A stretch of DNA of 64,000 bases from an uncultured Hyphomicrobiales bacterium (GTDB taxonomy: Bacteria > Pseudomonadota > Alphaproteobacteria > Rhizobiales > Devosiaceae). Where the stretch lies: positions 1 to 64,000 of the forward strand of contig CAIKKY010000006.1 of NCBI GenBank assembly GCA_903828145.1. Direction: 5' to 3'. The notes beneath the pieces were generated by a model that was given only the letters and a program-made list of their open reading frames with translations, searched no databases and was not told the DNA's origin. The number at the start of each line of letters is the position of its first letter. The stretch's first letter is position 1. Below, piece after piece: positions 16,587 through 24,204 of the stretch. The position numbers and the translations under genes were made by a program.

Positions 16587-17294
16587 ATGAAACACAAAAT
16601 TGTTTGCGCCCTTGTGGCGCTTCTTCTTGCCAGTCCGGCCCTGGGCCAAACCCTGCCGCTCCCGCCGACGCTGATTGGCTCTGCCTCGTCACAGGGGCAG
16701 GCTCTGCTCCGTCAGGCGGATGCCACCGAAGCGTATTTTGGTCTGGTCAATCAGTTTTTGACGCAGCAAACGCAGACTTATTGCGGTGTCGCCAGCTTGG
16801 TGATGGTTCTCAACGCGATTGGGATTCCGGCGCCATCCGTTCCCGCGTACGAGCCTTATCACGTCTTCACCCAAGACAACGTGCTTAACGCCACAACAGC
16901 GGCGGTGCTTTCGCGGGAGACGATCGAGAAGCAAGGCATCACGCTTGACCAGCTCGGCGGGTTGTTTGCAAGCTATGGCCTCGACGCAGGGGTCCATCAT
17001 GCCTCGGACCTCTCCCTTGACGACTTCCGTGCCAAGGCCCGTGAGGCGCTTGCGACGCCCGGGCAGTTTGTTGTTGTCAATTATCTGCGCAAGGCCATGG
17101 GGCAGGAAAAGGGCGGCCATATCTCGCCGCTCGCGGCCTATGATGCCCAAAGCGACCGCTTTTTGATCCTGGATGTGGCCCGCTACAAATACCCGCCAGT
17201 CTGGGTCGAGGCTGAAAGCCTTTTCCAGGCAATGAACACGCCAGATTCAGATAACGGCAACCGCTCTCGCGGCTTTGTTCTTGTTTCCAGGTAG
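16587..17294 (+). CDS. exported phytochelatin synthase-like cysteine peptidase
   Basis: A 235-residue protein of the bacterial phytochelatin-synthase family. It has a signal peptide (IVCALVALLLASPALG) and a papain-like triad: Cys66 in QTYCGVASLVMVLNA, His178 in GGHISPLAAYD, and Asp196 in LILDVARYKYPPVWV. Only the catalytic N-terminal domain is present, as in cyanobacterial homologs, which mostly hydrolyse glutathione to gamma-glutamylcysteine. An exported form would act on periplasmic glutathione or gamma-glutamyl peptides. ATG 16587 is preferred over an upstream in-frame ATG because the signal peptide begins there. It is last in the plus-strand operon 15033-17294. Confidence 0.82.
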   Translation: MKHKIVCALVALLLASPALGQTLPLPPTLIGSASSQGQALLRQADATEAYFGLVNQFLTQQTQTYCGVASLVMVLNAIGIPAPSVPAYEPYHVFTQDNVLNATTAAVLSRETIEKQGITLDQLGGLFASYGLDAGVHHASDLSLDDFRAKAREALATPGQFVVVNYLRKAMGQEKGGHISPLAAYDAQSDRFLILDVARYKYPPVWVEAESLFQAMNTPDSDNGNRSRGFVLVSR

Positions 17295-17301
17295 TCGGGA
17301 A

Positions 17302-17341
17302 ACCCGTGTCGCCGTCGCTTTTGTGCGGCAGCGACACGGGT
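17302..17341. terminator. hairpin between convergent genes
   Basis: A perfect 11-bp stem, ACCCGTGTCGC at 17302-17312 pairing with GCGACACGGGT at 17331-17341. It sits 8 bases after the phytochelatin-synthase-like stop and 20 bases beyond the end of the convergent usp gene. No long T-run is present on either side, so termination efficiency is uncertain. Confidence 0.55.
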
Positions 17342-17361
17342 GTTGGTCCGGTAATTGGCCG

Positions 17362-17805
17362 TTACTTGACGATCAATACAGGCACCTTGCTGAGCGTCAG
17401 AACATGGGTTGCCTCACTGCCAAGCAGCAGTCGCTGTAGACCGCGGCGCCCATGCGAACCCATGATGATCAACCCGGCGCCCACCTTTTCGCAGACCTGG
17501 ATGATCCCGTCTGCGGGTTCACGATCCGGCACGTGCACATAGTCGGCCGTGATGCCACTCTCTAACAGAACGGTCCGTGCGGCTTGGAGGACGTCGTTGG
17601 CATGAAGCTTTTCCGCCTCGGCCTGGGCGACGATAACCTCGGCAGCGGCGCTTCCCATAGTCCCATAGCCCGCAGCGATCAGACCCGACGTAACGGTCAC
17701 GACCGTGACAGCGGCCTTTTCTTGCCTGGCCATAAAGGCGGCTGTGCGCAGGCTGCGAATAGACAGTTCAGAGCCGTCTGTGGCGACTACAATCTTAGAG
17801 TACAT
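17362..17805 (-). CDS. universal stress protein UspA family (copy 1)
   Basis: A 147-residue Usp-domain protein. It begins KIVVATDGSELS and ends with the ATP-binding signature GSHGRRGLQRLLLGSEA followed by VPVLIVK. It matches the gene at 22142 throughout. ATG 17805 is chosen because GGAGGA lies just upstream. These proteins bind ATP or other nucleotides and help survival under stress. It lies beside the phosphate transporter gene, transcribed in the same direction 124 bases downstream of it. Confidence 0.88.
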   Translation of the reverse strand: MYSKIVVATDGSELSIRSLRTAAFMARQEKAAVTVVTVTSGLIAAGYGTMGSAAAEVIVAQAEAEKLHANDVLQAARTVLLESGITADYVHVPDREPADGIIQVCEKVGAGLIIMGSHGRRGLQRLLLGSEATHVLTLSKVPVLIVK

Positions 17806-17929
17806 TCCATCCTCCATTCTGGACTTGGCTTCAATCTAGACACCCCGGCAAAACGGCCGGCGTTCCGAACTCCGAGCGTGCTGCGGTTCAATGGTCCTGC
17901 CCCTTAGGGGCGCGGACAGGGGCCTCCGA

Positions 17930-19519
17930 TCACGAAAGCAGGGCCCGAAGTACGATAAACAACGTGCCAGAAAGTAGGATCGAGGCCGGCAGAGTCAGCA
18001 CCCAGGCCAAGAGGATGTTTCGGATGGTCGAGGCCTCGAGGCCCGATCCCATGGCTGCCATCGTACCCGCTACGCCGGAGGAGAGAACATGGGTGGTGGA
18101 TACTGGCATGCCCAGACCGTCCGCCGCCGCGATGGTCGTCGCTGCCACCAGTTCAGCTGCAGCTCCCTGGCCGTATGTCAGGTGCGACTTGCCGATTTTC
18201 TCGCCAACAGTGACCACGATGCGCCGCCAACCGACCAGTGTTCCAAGCCCGAGGGCGAGGGCAACGGCGACTTTCACCCAGATGGGAATGAAGCTGATCG
18301 CATGACTGACCGCGTCCCGAAACGTCCGTACAATTTTCACGTCGTCCGGGGTCAGCACCAGGGCCTTGCTCTTGCTGATCAGTTTCATCGCTTCACCAAC
18401 GATATAGAGGTCGTTGCGCAGGTTGGAGACCAGCGACGTCGGCACACTGGCGAGCGATTTGTAAGAGCCCATGCGCGTCCTGAGGTCGTTCACAAAGAGG
18501 CTGGCCGCGGCCGTGGTCTCAGCCGACCATTCCCGTACGCGCACCGCTTCGGTAAGGGTATCGCGCGGGTTGACAGCCTCTAGTCCAGGGTCCGCATAAC
18601 GATCAAGCACCAGGACAACCGCTGCTGCATCAGACCGGAAATCAGCGAGCGATGCGGCGTCCGGTGTGCGGTTGAGGGCAAAGGCTGTTGGGACGACCCC
18701 CACAAGGATCAGCATGATCAGGCCCATGCCTTTTTGCCCGTCATTCGACCCATGGGCAAAACTGACAGCAGTGCATGTCGCGATCAGTATGGCGCGAATC
18801 CAGGTCGGGGGCGGACGATCAGTTGCAGGCTGGTTGAACAGGTCCTGGTTACGCACCACCAGTTTGAGCGCGATAAGAAGCATTGCGGCCGCAAAGAACC
18901 CCAGAACTGGCGAGGTGAGCAGGGCAAAACCGATCTCGCCGGCCTTGCCCCAATCCACGCCCGTGGTGGCCGATCCGGCCGGCGCAAGAAGGTGGTTGGC
19001 GATACCAATACCGATAATCGAGCCGATCAGGGTGTGCGAGCTGGATGCCGGTAGGCCCAGCAGCCAGGTTCCAACATTCCAGATGATTGCAGCGATCAGC
19101 AGGGCAAAGACCATGGCGAGGCCGACGCTGCTGTTCACCTGCTGGATCAGCTCGACCGGAAGCAGCGATACGCTGACCCATGCCACGGCGCCGGATGCGG
19201 ACATCACCCCAAGAAAATTCCACAGACCAGACCAGATGACAGCTGCGTGGGGGGGCAGGGAGCGCGTGTAGATGACGGTGGCGACCGCATTTGCGGTGTC
19301 ATGAAAGCCGTTCACGAATTCGAAGCCGAGCGCAATGAACAGGGCCAGCAGCAGCAGCAGCCATGGCACTGCGGCCTGACTGGTGGCGACATCGGCAGAT
19401 AAGTGCAGAAGGCAATAGGCCAGCCCGCCAACCACAACCGCGCCAAACATCGATCGCCCGACCCAGGTCATCGGTTTCGCTGCGCTCAGGGGATGAGCGT
19501 TTTCAGAAGGGACCGTCAT
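17930..19519 (-). CDS. pit: PiT-family inorganic phosphate transporter
   Basis: A 529-residue membrane protein of the PiT family (phosphate:cation symport). The duplicated family signature appears as GFEFVNGFHDTANAVATVIY near residue 65 and FAHGSNDGQKGMGL near 258. ASSSHTLIGSIIG and MPVSTTHVLSSG mark the paired conserved serine/threonine motifs. A long central hydrophilic loop (about residues 285-405) separates the halves, as in PitA-type proteins. It is a constitutive-type low-affinity system complementing the Pst system at 56486-60084. A GC-rich inverted repeat (19560-19568/19606-19614) lies in its upstream region. Confidence 0.9.
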   Translation of the reverse strand: MTVPSENAHPLSAAKPMTWVGRSMFGAVVVGGLAYCLLHLSADVATSQAAVPWLLLLLALFIALGFEFVNGFHDTANAVATVIYTRSLPPHAAVIWSGLWNFLGVMSASGAVAWVSVSLLPVELIQQVNSSVGLAMVFALLIAAIIWNVGTWLLGLPASSSHTLIGSIIGIGIANHLLAPAGSATTGVDWGKAGEIGFALLTSPVLGFFAAAMLLIALKLVVRNQDLFNQPATDRPPPTWIRAILIATCTAVSFAHGSNDGQKGMGLIMLILVGVVPTAFALNRTPDAASLADFRSDAAAVVLVLDRYADPGLEAVNPRDTLTEAVRVREWSAETTAAASLFVNDLRTRMGSYKSLASVPTSLVSNLRNDLYIVGEAMKLISKSKALVLTPDDVKIVRTFRDAVSHAISFIPIWVKVAVALALGLGTLVGWRRIVVTVGEKIGKSHLTYGQGAAAELVAATTIAAADGLGMPVSTTHVLSSGVAGTMAAMGSGLEASTIRNILLAWVLTLPASILLSGTLFIVLRALLS

Positions 19520-19789
19520 TCATTGAATATCCGTCGTGCAATCGTAAACAACGTTCTGGGGCGGCGGCATCGGTATTTAGGAATAGAAAAGCAGTGTCAG
19601 AAACAGCCGCCGCCAGCAAATCCGTTTAGTTTAAAGGTCCATCGTGTCAAAATAAGAAGTATCCAAAACCCGTCTGAATTGGCCGCAGCTGCTCGCGACG
19701 GGTCCCTTCTTCACACTGTTGAAACTCTACAGCGGCCGAATACCAGGGACCGTCGGACTCCGGCTCGTCGTCCAGCCCAGAGTCCCATC

Positions 19790-20002
19790 TGTAACAACAG
19801 ACGGCGCAGCCAAGACCGCCAACATGAGTAACAAAGGCCACTTTGTTCACGGGAGTGTGGTCGTCGCCCGGACGGCGGAACATCTAGTCCAAAGGCGAGA
19901 TTTCGCCCTCAGACTTCAAAGCGTTGCGGCGTCCGCCCGAGCCCCGTCGTCAGCAAGAACTGGCACCGCCAGGACCAAAGAGAGCAGGGCGACCGCACTC
20001 AT
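19790..20002 (-). pseudogene. relic of a Cache-domain protein gene
   Basis: On the minus strand a signal peptide (MSAVALLSLVLAVPVLADD, starting at ATG 20002) runs into a stop at 19916-19918. About 35 bases later, in another frame, comes FRRPGDDHTPVNKVAFVTH, followed by GGLGC. This matches the C-terminus of the Cache protein at 16044 (PGDDATPVAKVAFVTH). The middle of the domain is missing, so this is a deleted and frameshifted remnant of a paralog. Confidence 0.7.
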
Positions 20003-20192
20003 GAGGTGATTGATGCGTATGCAGATTTTCTGTCCACAACGATCGATGATTGGCGCCTGGCGAAAGCTTGAGATCGCGAGGTTTTCGGGGCTTATCGCGG
20101 CGTGTTCAGAGATTGCTTGGGCACGCGTGGCGAGTCTATGGAGCGAAAACCCATTCCCTGCCGCCCCACTCTGCCGAGTATTTAAAGCATGT

Positions 20193-21530
20193 TTAAGGTG
20201 CAAAGGCTGGACCGGACACCGCCTTGTAACAAACGCCTTTGATAACGCCGAGCACCGTAATCGTGTCGCCCACTGTGAACAGTGAGTTGTCGTCACCCCA
20301 AGTCAAAATATAGTCGCCCGCATCGTAGCTTAGAAATGCGTTAGTAGTATCCATCGGCATGGAGCTGCTGTTCAGGTAAAAGGTCCAGTTCGAAGATGGC
20401 AAGCCAATGTATTCCGTTCCGGGCGGCTCAGGAGTTAGGAATTCAAAAATGTCTCGCCCGTCGATATCCGAATACTGGGAGTAATTGTCAAAGGCATTGG
20501 CGTAAATGCGGGTCGGGTCCACAATCGCTGACTCAAGCGTGCACGCGCCGGACTGCTCTTTCGACAAAACGGAACTGGGCAGGAACTCTGGTTTGGTCAT
20601 GACCGATGCCAGAAGGTCATTGCGGTTGCGAACAGGCTCAGCCGAACTGGCGCTGTCGGTGGACCTCAGCACCTGAAGAGGGCGCGCTGTGTCTGCGCCG
20701 CCAACACGCCAGTATGCGATCAGCCGGTGGTCCGGTGCGCTGCCGTCACGGCCTGCTCGGTAGCTGTATTCAAGACCGAACCCACTGTGGACTCCCGCGC
20801 CGATATTTGGGTCGAGGTTGATCGCAGCGCTGTAGCGAGTCTCAATTTGTCCCAATTGGGCACCCAGACTCAACGCCATCCGGTCGCTCGCCACCTGCGT
20901 GATCTTGACGTTGGTCGTCCAGCCCTCAGCGCCATCGAAACCATCTTCCCAAACGATTTTCTCATAGCCTAGGCCAAGCCTTGCCGTCATTCCGGGAACC
21001 GGGTGCAGCAGAAGATTACCTTCAAAGCCAGCAGTCTCTCCGCCAAGGAGCGCGCCCACTCCGACATCGCGTGGCGACGACTGCGTGGTGAATGCGTTAA
21101 TCTCGTACCCGGCAAAGAAGCCGGTCCCGGTGTCGCGCCTTAAGGATATGCCGGCTTCCAGTTGGCGCATCCAGTTATGAAGGTCACCATTGGGTCGGCT
21201 TTGCTCATGGCCCGCGAGGGTACCGATCAGAATGGTATCCTTACCCAGATTGATCGCCCCATTAAGCACGAGTTCGCGCTCTTTTTCGCCCAGTGAAACG
21301 ACCAGGCCCAAAGCCAAGGCTTCGCTCAGCAGTAGTCCGGCCCGCACCTCTGCTCCGAATCCGAATGTCTGACTCCAGCGGGGGCCGACCTCGGCACGAT
21401 AGCCGTCGCCGTCTAAAGACGTTTTCAGGCTGGCAAAAATCTGATCGATGGACGGCTCGAGAAGATTGGCACCAAAAGATGCAGATCCCAAAAGTGCTGA
21501 CGCCAATGCTGCCAGTGCGTACTTGAACAC
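20193..21530 (-). CDS. putative outer-membrane beta-barrel protein, unrecognised family
   Basis: A 445-residue exported protein. GTG 21530 with CTGGAG 7 bases upstream begins a clean signal peptide (KYALAALASALLGSASFGA). Residues about 40-290 alternate polar and hydrophobic positions with many Gly and aromatic residues, in the manner of a transmembrane beta-barrel (for example RAGLLLSEALALGLVVSLG and FGLEYSYRAG). The last 115 residues look like a separate domain with two cysteines (one in GACTLE, one in KGVCYKA), rich in Asp, Tyr and Thr. I do not recognise the family. It stands alone between the Cache relic and an AT-rich gap, so it is probably accessory. Confidence 0.6.
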   Translation of the reverse strand: MFKYALAALASALLGSASFGANLLEPSIDQIFASLKTSLDGDGYRAEVGPRWSQTFGFGAEVRAGLLLSEALALGLVVSLGEKERELVLNGAINLGKDTILIGTLAGHEQSRPNGDLHNWMRQLEAGISLRRDTGTGFFAGYEINAFTTQSSPRDVGVGALLGGETAGFEGNLLLHPVPGMTARLGLGYEKIVWEDGFDGAEGWTTNVKITQVASDRMALSLGAQLGQIETRYSAAINLDPNIGAGVHSGFGLEYSYRAGRDGSAPDHRLIAYWRVGGADTARPLQVLRSTDSASSAEPVRNRNDLLASVMTKPEFLPSSVLSKEQSGACTLESAIVDPTRIYANAFDNYSQYSDIDGRDIFEFLTPEPPGTEYIGLPSSNWTFYLNSSSMPMDTTNAFLSYDAGDYILTWGDDNSLFTVGDTITVLGVIKGVCYKAVSGPAFAP

Positions 21531-22141
21531 TGCCAGTCTCCAGAGGAATGCAAACCCTAAAAGCACGGAGCCTCAGGGGGGCTCAACGGCGAGCGCTACG
21601 GAATTAAAGCCGAACCGGAACACAGCAGCCCGGATTTTCGCAACGTGCTTGACCTTGCAATACATCCGTCTCGGATAGAACTCCGAGCACAGGAAGATGA
21701 TCGATAGGGAGAAAAGTATTTCCGCGTAAACTAATTGTAGAAAAGTCCATTTTTTCAATTTCAATTCCAATAAATAAAAATAGCATGAACTATGTTATTG
21801 CGCAATTTTGAATTTCTATTTGTGCAATTTCTGCTATTTATATTTAAATTTGCAAAATAAATTTTCAGATTTTGCGGATTATCTTCGGAAATTTGATTTT
21901 TTATGTAATGATCTGAATAATCTAGTAAAATTGCGATATCTCAAACTGTTTTAGCAATCAGATTTGAATTCTGAGTGACGTTAAAAACAACCGCCATGAA
22001 CCTTTTTGTTTTTTGCGTCGTTGCTGTTCTCCACGATAGATGATCGTGAGAGGGCGCAGTATATTCTTGGCTTGGTCTATTGTTCTAGAACCAGTATGGG
22101 CCGGGCCAGGGGCTGCTACCGAAGGTGGCAAAGGAGGTTGT
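21531..22141. other. AT-rich intergenic region
   Basis: About 600 bases between divergent genes. From about 21,700 to 21,990 the sequence is very AT-rich with A and T runs, in sharp contrast to both flanks. No gene is supportable. It should hold the promoters of the barrel gene (minus) and the usp gene (plus), and could bind a nucleoid protein. Confidence 0.5.
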
Positions 22142-22585
22142 ATGTATTCGAAAATTCTTGTCGCAACTGACGGTTCGGAGCTGTCAGTGCGTGCCCTGCG
22201 GACCGCGGCCTATCTGGCTAAAGCCGAAAAATCGGCTGTCGTCGTCGTGACCGTAACCTCATCCATGATGAGCGTAGGGTACAGTGCCATTGGGGACGCT
22301 GCTGTCGAGATGATTGCCGTTGAGGCCGAAGCTGCAACCGATCATGCGAAGGCTTTGCTTGAGGCGGCTCGCGCTGTGCTCGACAGCGAAGGAGTCGACG
22401 CTGACTATGTTCATGTTCGCGACCATGAGCCGGCAGACGGGATAATCAAGACAGCCACGGACACCGGGCCGGATCTCATTATCATGGGCTCGCATGGGCG
22501 CCGCGGTATTCAGCGCCTGTTGCTCGGCAGCGAGGCCAGCCACGTTCTGACCCTGAGTAAAGTGCCCGTTCTGATTGTCAAGTAA
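22142..22585 (+). CDS. universal stress protein UspA family (copy 2)
   Basis: A 147-residue Usp protein highly similar to that at 17362: KILVATDGSELS at the start, ADYVHV-D-EPADGI in the middle, and GSHGRRGIQRLLLGSEASHV at the end. The start at ATG 22142 is fixed by a strong AAAGGAGG. It is monocistronic, and the two copies lie in opposite orientation about 4.3 kb apart. Confidence 0.88.
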   Translation: MYSKILVATDGSELSVRALRTAAYLAKAEKSAVVVVTVTSSMMSVGYSAIGDAAVEMIAVEAEAATDHAKALLEAARAVLDSEGVDADYVHVRDHEPADGIIKTATDTGPDLIIMGSHGRRGIQRLLLGSEASHVLTLSKVPVLIVK

Positions 22586-22990
22586 ATGACCATCGGACCA
22601 GCCGTACCTCTTCAAGGTAATCCGGAAATGCTGGTCTTTTGGCCCTTCACGCTCTCTGAAAAGGCCATGTGGACCTTTTAGAGCGGACCGTGCTGATCCT
22701 GTCTGCCCCGCGTCGGCCCTAAAGCGGCTGACGCGGGGCAAGGATAAGAATACCTTCGGGCGTCTCCATAGCTTTGGTATCGCGGTATTCAATGCAGGTC
22801 ACCGCCCCGCGCCCAGACGGTTGCACCTATACACTGCTGAAGACTCGAACCGGTGGGGCCCAGGTGCTCACCAGGGGCCAGTTCTACCTGGCTGGGCGAC
22901 CGAACAAAGCGTGGAGCGGGTCAGAGCATTTTTCGCGGCCGTGCGTGACTAGCCGGATCCAGGTGAAGTTTGCGTTGGCGCACCAAGGCC
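22586..22990. other. gap with a strong hairpin, no gene seen
   Basis: About 400 bases after the usp gene. It contains an 11-bp perfect stem, TGCCCCGCGTC at 22704-22714 with GACGCGGGGCA at 22730-22740. No T-run follows it. No coding frame is convincing. Confidence 0.45.
22704..22740 (+). terminator. terminator-like hairpin after usp gene
   Basis: Perfect 11-bp inverted repeat with a 15-base loop that can itself pair GCC with GGC. It lies about 120 bases past the usp stop. Because no U-tract follows, it could be a factor-dependent terminator, an RNA element or a protein-binding palindrome. Confidence 0.4.
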
Positions 22991-23016
22991 AAAAAAAGCC
23001 CCCGCGGAGCGGGGGC
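22991..23016 (-). terminator. intrinsic terminator of the Cys-rich protein gene
   Basis: On the minus strand an 8-bp GC stem (GCCCCCGC/GCGGGGGC, 22998-23005 with 23009-23016, three-base loop) is followed by seven T residues, the textbook form. It lies 47 bases after the stop of the gene at 23063-23302. Confidence 0.85.
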
Positions 23017-23062
23017 CCATCGGGCTTTGCCCCCCTCTCTTCCGGGGGCTTATGGGCGGGCT

Positions 23063-23302
23063 TTAGAGCAGCGTGACTTTTTCGCCGTCGCGGAGCTTCT
23101 GCACGACGATCTTGCAATCGTCGGTCAGCTTCTTGAAGTTCTTGTCGAGGCATTCCTGCATCGGGTCACCATAGCCTACGCCATCGCAATAGGTCTTGGC
23201 GTCGCCGCCGCACTTGCTGATCAACTGGGCGACCGAAACCGCCATCGCCTGCGTGGAGACCATCGCAATCAGCGCCGCCCCCGCAATCACTGTGAACTTC
23301 AT
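23063..23302 (-). CDS. small exported cysteine-rich repeat protein
   Basis: A 79-residue protein: signal peptide (MKFTVIAGAALIAMVSTQA) then a mature domain with four cysteines in the pattern ISKCGGDAKTYCDGVGYG and ECLDKNFKKLTDDCK. This resembles a single unit of the cysteine-rich (GLG1-type) repeat found in small alphaproteobacterial exported proteins. Two disulfides are likely. The start at ATG 23302 has AGGAGG upstream. A hairpin (CCGAGG at 23316-23321, CCTCGG at 23327-23332) lies just above the ribosome site and might affect translation. Role unknown. Confidence 0.75.
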   Translation of the reverse strand: MKFTVIAGAALIAMVSTQAMAVSVAQLISKCGGDAKTYCDGVGYGDPMQECLDKNFKKLTDDCKIVVQKLRDGEKVTLL

Positions 23303-23308
23303 TATCAA

Positions 23309-23622
23309 CCTCCTGCCGAGGCCGCCCCTCGGTGTCTGCCGTAAACGGCGCTGAACTCGCCGCGGATCATGCCCGCAGGCAAAGGCGCCGCAAGGGCTGA
23401 TCGGTCCAAGACCCTGAACCTCGCATGCCGAAGCGGATGCAATGGCAGGCGAACGGTTCCATTAGAGCCCCAAAATCCCATACCAGCGACCAATTGCTTC
23501 AAAATATAAGTATTTATTGTTACTATAATTCCAGCATTGCTCGGCGTTTTGACGGATAGGGTGAGGCATTTCTGCCGCACATTGTTCAAAAGGTTCCGCA
23601 AACATCCAATTTGGATTGAAAA
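23309..23622. other. intergenic region between divergent genes
   Basis: About 310 bases. The part near 23,500-23,620 is AT-rich and should carry the promoter of the signalling operon starting at 23623. No gene is supportable. It also marks the approximate switch from the lower-GC left region to the GC-rich right part of the window. Confidence 0.45.
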
Positions 23623-24204
23623 GTGGATGCAAAAGCATTCGTATTGGCCAAGTTAGGTAAAGGCACGCAAAAGCTATTGGATCATTCGGTGTTGACATTC
23701 GCACGCAAAGCAACGGTTTCTCAATATTGGGATTCAATTGTATATGCGTTAATACTTACATTCACTTTGACCGGTTCCGCCCTCTCGGCGGAGCTCAGCC
23801 TGCGTTGGGTGGGCACGGACGGCGCGGTGCAAAAAGAGATGGTGCTTGATCTTGCCGGGCTCGATCAGCTGCCGCAGCGAGAGCTTGCCACCTCGACCCC
23901 CTGGACCACAGGCAAGCAGGTGTTCACCGGCCCGGGCCTCGCCGATCTCGCAGCACTTGGCCCCGAGAGTGCCTTTGCCACGGTCAAGGCGCTCAATGAC
24001 TATCAGGCCGATGTCCCGGCGGAGGATTGGGCTACGTTAAACCCGGTCGTCGCCAGCCGCATCAATGCCAAAGAGCCGCCTATTTACGACAAGGGGCCGT
24101 TCTGGCTGGTTTACCCGGTAGATCAATTGCCCGTGCCGCTGCCGCAGGTCTACCTGTCGCGCATGGTCTGGCAGATCAACGCTGTGATCTTCCATGTTCG
24201 ATAA
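23623..24204 (+). CDS. exported molybdopterin-oxidoreductase-like protein
   Basis: Up to 193 residues. The N-terminus contains a hydrophobic export segment (VYALILTFTLTGSALSA), after which the domain reads AELSLRWVG and later GLADLAALGP, DYQADVPAEDW, and KGPFWLVYPVDQLP. This resembles the sulfite-oxidase-type molybdopterin-binding fold, in a small form often encoded next to sensor kinases. The GTG 23623 start is uncertain because it gives an unusually long n-region. Its end overlaps the histidine kinase gene by 11 bases, so it probably supplies a periplasmic signal-sensing partner to that kinase. Confidence 0.6.
   Translation: MDAKAFVLAKLGKGTQKLLDHSVLTFARKATVSQYWDSIVYALILTFTLTGSALSAELSLRWVGTDGAVQKEMVLDLAGLDQLPQRELATSTPWTTGKQVFTGPGLADLAALGPESAFATVKALNDYQADVPAEDWATLNPVVASRINAKEPPIYDKGPFWLVYPVDQLPVPLPQVYLSRMVWQINAVIFHVR

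Noticed and set aside
22840-22920. Possible second att copy near the end of the low-GC region
   Set aside because: A short TCGAACC-like stretch occurs but does not match the T arm or acceptor sequence at 92-138.
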